DNA from: Candidatus Microgenomates bacterium
GTDB lineage: Bacteria > Patescibacteriota > Microgenomatia > UBA12405 > UBA6130
Assembly (NCBI GenBank): GCA_015485895.1
Contig: WFSR01000012.1
Location: forward strand, 1-64,000
Direction: 5' to 3'
DNA: 64,000 nt
In this document: positions 8,054-14,781 of the stretch, piece after piece
Layout: the number at the start of each line of letters is the position of its first letter
Position numbering within the stretch: the stretch's first letter is position 1
Notes under the pieces: generated by a model
What the model was told of the DNA's origin: nothing
Database searches by the model: none
The model's input: the letters and a program-made list of their open reading frames with translations, nothing else
Position numbers and translations under genes: made by a program

Positions 8054-9162
8054 CCTACTTTCGAGACGGCCCCTTTTTGCCGCCACTAGAAGGCGGCTCA
8101 GAATCAATCCTAGGAATGATGAAAGGGATCGCTAAAAAAGCCGAAACCGAAGTATTTCTATTTCGCTGTTATCGAGGCTGGGATGATTATCGACTATATT
8201 TAAAGAAGCCTTTTAAAACAATTTTTATCAAGCCAAGCGATTTTTACACTAACTCAAGCCTCTATAAGCATCTAATCAAAAAATACAAAATAAATGTTTA
8301 CCACTTCGATAGCGCTGGGGCAATAAGCATTCAAGCTAATCTCGTCGGCAAAAATGTACTAAAAGTTTGGGAAGTACTCAATGTCAATCATACATTAATT
8401 AAGCGCACTGGAGGAAAAAGAAAAGAAATAAAAAAAGCTATTTTTTATGAATTAGAAGCCGCAAAAAAAGCTGGCTTAATCCTAGCTCGCTCGGAAAAGG
8501 ATAGAGATGATCTAATTAAAATAGGCATCGATAAGAGAAAGATTGCTCTATATCACGGATGCATTAGTCCCCAAAAATATGATTTTGTTCCTTTTAAAAA
8601 GAAAAAGGGGAATAGAATTTTGTTTCTAGGGAATATGTTTTATAAACCAAATGAAGAAGCTGTTAAAATTATTAGAAATAAAATTATTTCACCTGTTGTA
8701 GAAAAAAATCAAAAAGCAAAATTTATTTTTGTAGGCAACTACCCCAAAAACCTCTCTAAAGAGTTTAATAAATTTAAAAACGTTATTTTTACCGGCGGAA
8801 TAAAAGATATAAATTCAGAACTATCAAAAGCAAAAATTGCTCTTGCTCCTCTTAAATCCGGCTCAGGAACTAGGTTAAAAATTCTAACTTATTTAGCCGC
8901 AGGAATACCAACAATTGCTACTAATCTAGCCATAGAAGGTCTAAAAAGAGATATTAAAAAATTCCTAGTTATAGAAGATAATTTTCAAAAATATCCTCAG
9001 CTAATTACGAGGCTATTGAATTCTGGTTTTTCTGAAAAACTACTTCTCGAAGGAAGAAAGTGGGTTGAAAAGAATTATTCTTGGCAAAACGAGGCTCAAA
9101 AAATTCTAAACCACTATAAAAACTTCCTCTTGGGCCCAAATAGAGAATTAAAAATCGTATAG
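8041..9162 (+). CDS. GT4-family glycosyltransferase (island)
   Basis: 373 aa. The N-terminal Rossmann half begins MLRIAYFRDGPFLPPLEGGSE, with the Gly-rich acceptor loop. The C-terminal half begins at ILFLGNMFYKPNEEAV and contains PLKSGSGTRLKILTYLAAG, the sugar-nucleotide-binding helix typical of GT4 retaining transferases, then IATNLAIEGL. The pattern belongs to GT-B fold enzymes using nucleotide-sugar donors. It is the last island gene, overlaps the kinase-like gene by 13 bp, and its stop lies 9 bp before the right 41-bp repeat. The acceptor is unknown: a cell-surface glycan is the conservative guess, a modified nucleotide or DNA base the adventurous one. Confidence 0.85.
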   Translation: MLRIAYFRDGPFLPPLEGGSESILGMMKGIAKKAETEVFLFRCYRGWDDYRLYLKKPFKTIFIKPSDFYTNSSLYKHLIKKYKINVYHFDSAGAISIQANLVGKNVLKVWEVLNVNHTLIKRTGGKRKEIKKAIFYELEAAKKAGLILARSEKDRDDLIKIGIDKRKIALYHGCISPQKYDFVPFKKKKGNRILFLGNMFYKPNEEAVKIIRNKIISPVVEKNQKAKFIFVGNYPKNLSKEFNKFKNVIFTGGIKDINSELSKAKIALAPLKSGSGTRLKILTYLAAGIPTIATNLAIEGLKRDIKKFLVIEDNFQKYPQLITRLLNSGFSEKLLLEGRKWVEKNYSWQNEAQKILNHYKNFLLGPNRELKIV

Positions 9163-9165
9163 AAT
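9160..9165 (+). promoter_or_regulatory. -10-like box supplied by the island end to DUF763
   Basis: TAGAAT at 9160-9165 overlaps the stop of the glycosyltransferase and ends 6 nt before the DUF763 ATG, the spacing seen at other leaderless starts in this window. No good -35 is evident, so readthrough from the island operon is an alternative. Confidence 0.35.
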
Positions 9166-9171
9166 CAAAAT

Positions 9172-9212
9172 ATGCGGACGGGAGTAGCGGAATTTACCCT
9201 TGATTATGGCCG
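9172..9212 (+). repeat. Right copy of 41-bp direct repeat
   Basis: Identical to 1294-1334. It consists of the first 41 bases of the intact DUF763 gene. The A/T-rich style ends here and the G/C-richer, CGC/CGG-using style of the chromosome resumes. Confidence 0.9.
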
Positions 9213-10296
9213 GTGCCCGCCGTGGCTTTTCCGGCGGATGGTGCGCTTGGGACGGGCGATTGGCATTGCTATTATCCGCGAATTTGGTCCGGAAGAATTT
9301 TTGCGCCGGCTGGCCGACCCGGTTTGGTTTCAGTCTTTAGGCTGTGTTTTGGCTTTCGATTGGAACGCTTCTGGGTTAACCACGACGACCTTAGGTGCTC
9401 TAAAAGTTGCTTTCCAAGGGCTAGAAAAGGATTTGGGGGTTTTCATTTGCGGTGGCAAAGGGAAAACTTCGCGGCGGACACCGGAAGAAATTAATAATTG
9501 GGGCTGGCAGTTGGGGTTAAATGAAAAGGTGGTCTGGCGCCTGGAATATTCTTCCCGGGCAGCGGCGAAAGTAGACAGCGCCTTAATTCAAGATGGCTTT
9601 CAAATTTACCACCATTCGTTTATTTTTACTAAAACTGGCCATTGGGCCGTGATTCAACAGGGGATGAATATCCAAAAAGGCCGGGCGCGCCGGTATCACT
9701 GGTGGGGCGATACCCAAAAGCAATTTATCGAAGAGCCGCATACCGGGATCAGTTCGCCGGTTGTTTTGTCAACGGTGCTTGATTTGACAGCAAAGAAAAG
9801 CCGCCAAAATCGGCAGGTAGGCCTTGAGGTGATTCAAAAGCCAAAAACTTTTCTCCGTGATTTAAAGGTGTTAACGGTAAAGTCGGGGGATTGGCAGTTT
9901 CGGGTTATGTCTCTGCCGGGGATCGAGTTTCATCATCATCCGGTAGAAAATGAATTCTTGTCGCCTCAATTGCGCCGGGCAGTAAATCAGGCTTTAATTC
10001 GCCAACCGACTACTTTTGAAAAGTTGTTGATGACCCCTGGGGTAGGGCCAAGAACGATTCGGGCTATTTCCCTGGTAGCCGAAATTATTTATGGGGCTAA
10101 ACCTTCTTACGAGGATCCGGCGCGCTATACTTTTGCTCATGGCGGCAAAGACGGGACGCCTTACTTTGTGGACCGCCAACAATATGATCGCACTTTAGCT
10201 ATTATTGAAAAAGCTTTACGCCAGAGCCACTGGCTACTTTTTCGGGAGCGCAGTCAGGCCTTACAACGCGCCACCCAAGTCTTTCATACTTCATGA
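9172..10296 (+). CDS. DUF763-domain protein
   Basis: 374 aa. The start MRTGVAEFTLDYGRCPPWLFRRM and the block GPEEFLRRLADPVWFQSLGC, then FDWNASGLTTTTLGALK, are the hallmark of DUF763, a family best known from archaea. A helix-hairpin-helix-like stretch, LLMTPGVGPRTIRAISLV, lies near residue 283, which suggests nucleic-acid contact. ARYTFAHGGKDGTPYFVDRQ follows, a second conserved DUF763 block. Function is not established. The ATG is fixed by the family start. Its first 41 bases are duplicated on the far side of the island. Its last codons overlap the first copy of a 15-bp direct repeat, so the C-terminus may have been altered by a small insertion. Confidence 0.9.
   Translation: MRTGVAEFTLDYGRCPPWLFRRMVRLGRAIGIAIIREFGPEEFLRRLADPVWFQSLGCVLAFDWNASGLTTTTLGALKVAFQGLEKDLGVFICGGKGKTSRRTPEEINNWGWQLGLNEKVVWRLEYSSRAAAKVDSALIQDGFQIYHHSFIFTKTGHWAVIQQGMNIQKGRARRYHWWGDTQKQFIEEPHTGISSPVVLSTVLDLTAKKSRQNRQVGLEVIQKPKTFLRDLKVLTVKSGDWQFRVMSLPGIEFHHHPVENEFLSPQLRRAVNQALIRQPTTFEKLLMTPGVGPRTIRAISLVAEIIYGAKPSYEDPARYTFAHGGKDGTPYFVDRQQYDRTLAIIEKALRQSHWLLFRERSQALQRATQVFHTS
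10270..10284 (+). repeat. 15-bp direct repeat, left copy
   Basis: GCCACCCAAGTCTTT is repeated exactly at 10484-10498. The two copies bracket 199 bp of structured, non-coding sequence between DUF763 and gatC. Confidence 0.7.
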
Positions 10297-10483
10297 TAGT
10301 TTGTTGTGAATTGTGAATAGGTGAACCAGGAAGAGTGGAGTTTTTAATAAATGACGCGTTGCTGCTAGAGTCGCCAGCATCAGCTCCTCCGACATGGCGT
10401 CGGAGCGGGTCTGATGGCTGGTTCCTCCTTTCGGCATGAATTAAACATCTGCTCGGGAATACCAAGTGTAAATTTGGTATAGT
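10285..10483. repeat. Structured insert between the 15-bp repeats (MITE-like or leader element)
   Basis: Except for the last 12 bases of DUF763 (10285-10296) it holds no gene. There is a long imperfect hairpin: CCAGCATCAG (10374-10383) pairs with CTGATGGCTGG (10411-10421, one bulge), and inside it CTCCGAC (10387-10393) pairs with GTCGGAG (10399-10405). A second perfect hairpin is ATACCAA (10459-10465) with TTGGTAT (10474-10480). Direct repeats at both ends suggest insertion with target duplication, but no transposase-like ends are recognisable. A cis-acting RNA is an alternative. Confidence 0.45.
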
Positions 10484-10498
10484 GCCACCCAAGTCTTT
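10484..10498 (+). repeat. 15-bp direct repeat, right copy
   Basis: Exact copy of 10270-10284. It overlaps the -35 region (TTTACC, 10496-10501) of the gatC promoter. Confidence 0.7.
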
Positions 10499-10524
10499 AC
10501 CCGCCCGCGGTAATTGGCTATAAT
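10496..10524 (+). promoter_or_regulatory. gatC promoter (leaderless type)
   Basis: TTTACC (10496-10501), 17 nt, TATAAT (10519-10524), then 8 nt to the ATG of gatC. No Shine-Dalgarno is present. Confidence 0.6.
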
Positions 10525-10532
10525 CAACCATA

Positions 10533-10823
10533 ATGAAAAAGGATGGCCTTGATATTAAATATCTAGCCCAATTGGCCCAAATTCATCTTAGTAGTCAAGA
10601 AGAGAAGCAATTGGATAAAGATTTGCAAAATATCCTTCATTTTATTGCCATTATCCGTCGGGTAAATACCAAAGAAGTGGAACCCACTTTCCAGGTTGCC
10701 AAAGACGTGCAGATGAGCCGCCCGGACCAAAAAGAAAAGTCGTTACCGCGGGAAGCAGCCTTGCAAAATGCTCCCCAGCAAAAGAATGGCTATTTTATCA
10801 GCAAACCTATTGGCTGGAAATGA
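10533..10823 (+). CDS. gatC: Asp/Glu-tRNA amidotransferase subunit C
   Basis: 96 aa, normal for GatC. Conserved features are the N-terminal YLAQLAQIHLSSQEEKQLDKDL helix region, LQNILHFIAIIRRVNTKEVEP, and the C-terminal region in which SRPDQKEKSLPREAALQNAP corresponds to the family's R-x-D motif. GatC wraps GatA and GatB and is needed for the complex that amidates Glu-tRNA(Gln) or Asp-tRNA(Asn). It heads the gat operon, with a 4-bp ATGA overlap with gatA. Confidence 0.93.
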   Translation: MKKDGLDIKYLAQLAQIHLSSQEEKQLDKDLQNILHFIAIIRRVNTKEVEPTFQVAKDVQMSRPDQKEKSLPREAALQNAPQQKNGYFISKPIGWK

Positions 10824-12232
10824 AATCACTTTGTCAATTGCCATTATTGGAATTACGGAAAAAGCTTGGGGCGAAAAAGCTAAGCCCCCAAGAGCTTTGG
10901 GCTGAGTGCCAAAAAGCGATTGCGGAGAAGGATGGAAAAATTCATGCCTTTCTGACCCATATTTTACAGTTACAATTACCAGCGGAATGGCAAAAAACCG
11001 AATTAAAGGGCATCCCCTTCGCAGTTAAAGATAATCTTTCGACAGCTAATTTACTAACGACGGCCGGGTCGCAAATTTTGAAAGGCTACCGGCCGCCTTA
11101 TACGGCTACGGTAGTAGAACGGCTGCAAAAAGCCGGCGGTGTGATTTTGGGGAAAACTAATTGTGACGCTTTTGCCTTTGGGGCGTCGGGGGAAAACTCT
11201 GGTTACGGGCCGACCCATAACCCCTATGATTTAAGCCGCGTGCCAGGGGGATCGTCAAGCGGATCGGCGGCGGCCGTAGCGGCGGGGATGGCAGTTTTTG
11301 CCCTGGGAACAGATACCGGCGGTTCGATCCGCCAGCCAGCGGCTTTTTGTGGGGTAGTCGGATTAAAGCCAACTTACGGCCGCTGTTCGCGTTGGGGGTT
11401 GATTGCGATGGGGTCGTCTTTTGATGTGCCTGGGCCGTTGACCCGAACCGTAGCCGATGCCGCTTTTCTTTTAGGACTAATGGCCGGTTACGACAAACGT
11501 GATGCCACTAGCAGCCAAACACCGGTTGAAAATTATTTGGCAGCTTTGAATGGCAGTTCGGTGCGAGGCTTGCGGGTTGGTTTGGTAGAAGAATTTTTCC
11601 AACATGGTTTGCAGCCGGAAATTAAGAAAGCCGTCATGCGGGTAGCGGATGTTTTAGCCAACAACGGCGCCAAACTGGTTAGAGTACATTTACCCCATCT
11701 TGAGGAGGCGTTGGCGGTTTATTATGTATTGGTACCGGCAGAAATTAGTTCCAACATGGCCCGTTATGATGGTATTCGTTTTGGCTGGCAATCAAAACGG
11801 GGCAAAACAGCGGCGGCAGTAACTGCTTTTAGCCGTGCGGAGGGATTTGAAATGGAGGTAAAGCGACGCATCTTAACCGGCACCTATGTGCTTTCTGCTG
11901 GATACTATGATGCTTACTATCTTCAAGCTTCTCGAGTGCGGACTTTAGTTATCCGGGATTTCCAGGAACTTTTTAATAAGGTTGATGTTCTCTTGGGACC
12001 AACAACGCCGACAACTGCTTTTAAATTAGGTGAAAAAACTGCCGATCCAGTGGCAATGTATCTTTCCGACATTTTTACTGTGCCCGCTAACGTGGCTGGC
12101 TTGCCAGCCATTTCCTTGCCCTTTGGCCGTGACCAAAAAAATTTGCCAATTGGCGTTCAACTTATTGGTAATCGGTTTCAGGAAGGGGAAATTTTACGGG
12201 TTGCCCATTTTTTGGAGAATTATGCTTGCTGA
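10820..12232 (+). CDS. gatA: Asp/Glu-tRNA amidotransferase subunit A
   Basis: 470 aa, slightly shorter than usual. It is an amidase-signature enzyme: Lys70 (PFAVKDN), cis-Ser145 (GGSSSGSAAA) and nucleophile Ser169 (GTDTGGSIRQPA) form the Lys-Ser-Ser triad. GatA releases ammonia from Gln or Asn and channels it to GatB. The start overlaps the gatC stop. The 3' end overlaps a transporter gene by 11 bp, which separates it from gatB. Confidence 0.96.
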   Translation: MKSLCQLPLLELRKKLGAKKLSPQELWAECQKAIAEKDGKIHAFLTHILQLQLPAEWQKTELKGIPFAVKDNLSTANLLTTAGSQILKGYRPPYTATVVERLQKAGGVILGKTNCDAFAFGASGENSGYGPTHNPYDLSRVPGGSSSGSAAAVAAGMAVFALGTDTGGSIRQPAAFCGVVGLKPTYGRCSRWGLIAMGSSFDVPGPLTRTVADAAFLLGLMAGYDKRDATSSQTPVENYLAALNGSSVRGLRVGLVEEFFQHGLQPEIKKAVMRVADVLANNGAKLVRVHLPHLEEALAVYYVLVPAEISSNMARYDGIRFGWQSKRGKTAAAVTAFSRAEGFEMEVKRRILTGTYVLSAGYYDAYYLQASRVRTLVIRDFQELFNKVDVLLGPTTPTTAFKLGEKTADPVAMYLSDIFTVPANVAGLPAISLPFGRDQKNLPIGVQLIGNRFQEGEILRVAHFLENYAC

Positions 12233-13478
12233 TTCTTATCGTCATGTTCTCCGCAACACCAACTTTGTAAAAGTTTGGGCCTCGCAAATTTTTTCGCAAT
12301 TGACGATCAATATGGTTAACTTTATTTTGATTAATGAAATTTTTGAGAATAGTCATTCTACTGTGGCTGTTTCTTTGCTCTGGATTTTTTACAGTCTCCC
12401 GGCGGTTTTTTTGGGTCCTTTCTCGGGCTTTTTTGTGGATATCTGGGATAAACGCAAAATAATGATGGTTACTAATTTTTTTCAGGCGCTAACGGTGGCT
12501 AGCTTGCTTTTGGTGGGTAAACACTTCTATCTTATTTATGTGGCGGTTTTGGTTTACGCTATTTTCAACCAATTTTATAGCCCAACCGAAGCTGCCGTAC
12601 TTCCAGAGGTGGTGGCTACAAAGCAGTTGCCAGCTGCTAACAGCTTTTTTTTGTTCACGGCTCAGCTCTCTTTTTTGGTGGGGTTTGGCATGGCCAGTAT
12701 TCTCTTGCAATTTTTGCCAGGAGTTACACTTTTGGCTATTTCTGCGGGATTGCTTTTATTGGCCACTTTGGCAGTAGCGCTTTTACCAGCTAACCGACTT
12801 ATTGGCCAACGTCACCATCATTATGATTGGAATGGGCTTTGGTTAGATATCCAACAAGGAGTGCAATTTTTGTTAAAAGGGGGACGTCTAGTATTAGCAG
12901 GCTTTTTAATCATTGCCCTTTTCCAAATGGCAAGCTCAGCAGCGGCGACAATTCTTCCCGTTTTGACGGAGACAGTTTTACATCGCTCGCTCCGTGATGC
13001 CGGGGTTTTCCTTGTAGTTCCCCTAGCTGTAGGCCTTATTGGTGGTAGTTACCTTTTCAGCCGGAATGCCCAACGGCTTCGTAAAAAATATTGGATTGTA
13101 GGGGGATCGATCGGAACGGGGATAGCCATTCTTTATATTGCTCTTTTGGATTGTTTTTTCCACCAGTATGTTTGGCGGACAGCTATGGTAACTATTTCAC
13201 TTTTCGTTTTAGGAGTTAGTTTAGCTTCGGTGGTAATTCCGGCACAAACTTTTATTCAAGAATTCACGCCGGCGAAAATCCGCGGCCGGGTTTTTTCCCT
13301 CTTGAGCGCCACTATGAATTTGGCAACCATTCTTCCTTTGCTGATTATCGCTAGTCTAATTGATATTTTAGGCATCCGTTTGCTACTATTAGTTGTTGGA
13401 GGGACAGCTATCTTTTTGGGGTTATTTATTTCACGCCATATCAATGCCATCATTGTTCATACCAATCATCGGGCTTGA
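12222..13478 (+). CDS. Major facilitator superfamily transporter (DHA3-like)
   Basis: 418 aa from the ATG at 12222, chosen because an upstream in-frame start would lie deep inside gatA; GGAG precedes it. There are about 12 hydrophobic segments. GFFVDIWDKRKIMM after segment 2 is the MFS motif A (G-x3-D-x2-[R/K]), with its echo FTPAKIRGRVFSL in the second half. The family exports drugs, siderophores or metabolites by proton antiport; the substrate is unknown. It is wedged between gatA and gatB with overlaps at both ends (11 and 35 bp), so it is part of the gat transcript. Confidence 0.88.
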   Translation: MLADSYRHVLRNTNFVKVWASQIFSQLTINMVNFILINEIFENSHSTVAVSLLWIFYSLPAVFLGPFSGFFVDIWDKRKIMMVTNFFQALTVASLLLVGKHFYLIYVAVLVYAIFNQFYSPTEAAVLPEVVATKQLPAANSFFLFTAQLSFLVGFGMASILLQFLPGVTLLAISAGLLLLATLAVALLPANRLIGQRHHHYDWNGLWLDIQQGVQFLLKGGRLVLAGFLIIALFQMASSAAATILPVLTETVLHRSLRDAGVFLVVPLAVGLIGGSYLFSRNAQRLRKKYWIVGGSIGTGIAILYIALLDCFFHQYVWRTAMVTISLFVLGVSLASVVIPAQTFIQEFTPAKIRGRVFSLLSATMNLATILPLLIIASLIDILGIRLLLLVVGGTAIFLGLFISRHINAIIVHTNHRA

Positions 13479-14781
13479 GGTCCATTTCGAATTAAAGACT
13501 AACAGCAAGATGTTCTGCGGTTGTTCGGCCCAGCACTTTCGCCAGCCGGCTAATACCCATCTTTGTCCAACCTGTTTAGGCTTACCGGGATCTTTGCCGG
13601 TACCTAACCAGCGAGCGATTGAGATGACTGTTTTAATGGCTTTAGCTGTAAAAGCGAAAATTAACCGCCGGTTCTTTTTTGAGCGGAAGAATTATTTTTA
13701 CCCTGATTTGCCTAAAGGATATCAAATTAGCCAGCATATTTCGCCAATTGGTGAAGGGGGAACGGTGCCCGTTTTACTGGGAGGCAAATATGTCGCGGTG
13801 GCTCTTCACGATATTCATCTCGAAGAGGATACTGCCAAGTTGGAGCATCATGGCGATGAGGTCTGGATTGATTTTAATCGTAGTGGTGTGCCTCTGGTGG
13901 AGGTGGTTACCCAACCGGTCTTGCATTCGGCAGCGGCCGCTAAAGCTTATGTCAAGCGGATTCAGCAACTGGTTCGCTGGCTGAGGATTTCCGACGCCGA
14001 TATGGAAAAGGGTTCAATGCGTTTGGAGGCCAATATCTCTTTAGCCACTCGACCGAGTGATGGCGAAGAAATAGAATTGCCCAGCTATCGGGTAGAAGTG
14101 AAGAATTTGAATTCTTTTCGTTTTTTAGAAAAGGCGATTAACTATGAAATTGAAAGGCAGAAAAAGATTTGGCAAAACGGCAAGCAACCAGTTCAGGAAA
14201 CGCGAGGGTTCGACGCCCAGCAAGGGGTAACATTTGGCCAACGCCGTAAAGAAGTGGCTAAAGATTACCGTTATTTCCCGGATCCAGACATTCCGCCTTT
14301 GGAATTAACTTCTTCTGCTATTGCAAGACTGAGGAAACAATTGCCTCGTTTGCCATGGGAAGAAGAAAAAATGTGGCAGGAAAGATATGGTCTCGATTGG
14401 CAATTGAGCCAAACGTTGGTGGCCAACGACAAAGCTCGAGAATTTTGGCAGATGTTGGTTCCCTGGATTAAAAATCGTGACCAGGCCCAAAAAATTGCCA
14501 AATTAATTGTGAACAAGCCGGATCGTTGGCAAGGAAAAAAACCAGCCAAATTTTGGCAGGAATGGCAAAAAGGGCAAAATGAGCGGCTTGGCGGAGCAAA
14601 GTTAGCTGAAATTGTATCCCAGGTAATTGTAGAGGAAACAAAGGCGGTGGCTGATTATCGGCGGGGGAAAATTAGCGCCCTTGGGTATCTGGTAGGGCAA
14701 GTGCAACGGCTGGCACGAGGTAAGGCTGACCCCCGGGAAGCTCAGCAATTACTACAACAAGAATTGACTAACAATGGCTAA
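13444..14781 (+). CDS. gatB: Asp/Glu-tRNA amidotransferase subunit B
   Basis: 445 aa from ATG 13444, so that the product starts MPSLFIPIIGLEVHFELKT, as GatB does; the longer frame upstream is MFS overlap. Conserved blocks include FCGCSAQHF with CPTCLGLPGSLP (zinc Cys), YPDLPKGYQISQ, LHDIHLEEDTAKLEH, DFNRSGVPLVEVVT and YFPDPDIPPL. GatB binds ATP and the misacylated tRNA and carries out phosphorylation and amidation. The tail domain is somewhat short. The gene overlaps dnaE by 8 bp. Confidence 0.95.
   Translation: MPSLFIPIIGLEVHFELKTNSKMFCGCSAQHFRQPANTHLCPTCLGLPGSLPVPNQRAIEMTVLMALAVKAKINRRFFFERKNYFYPDLPKGYQISQHISPIGEGGTVPVLLGGKYVAVALHDIHLEEDTAKLEHHGDEVWIDFNRSGVPLVEVVTQPVLHSAAAAKAYVKRIQQLVRWLRISDADMEKGSMRLEANISLATRPSDGEEIELPSYRVEVKNLNSFRFLEKAINYEIERQKKIWQNGKQPVQETRGFDAQQGVTFGQRRKEVAKDYRYFPDPDIPPLELTSSAIARLRKQLPRLPWEEEKMWQERYGLDWQLSQTLVANDKAREFWQMLVPWIKNRDQAQKIAKLIVNKPDRWQGKKPAKFWQEWQKGQNERLGGAKLAEIVSQVIVEETKAVADYRRGKISALGYLVGQVQRLARGKADPREAQQLLQQELTNNG

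Noticed and set aside
1294..9212. Prophage or integrative element with its own recombinase
   Set aside because: No integrase, transposase, terminase, capsid or relaxase-like gene is found between the 41-bp repeats; only the repeat edges suggest mobility.
10297..10532. Possible T-box leader upstream of gatC
   Set aside because: A GGAAGAGT-like start and several stems are present, but the diagnostic TGGNACC T-box sequence is not found on the plus strand, and the gatC promoter lies downstream of the structured part.
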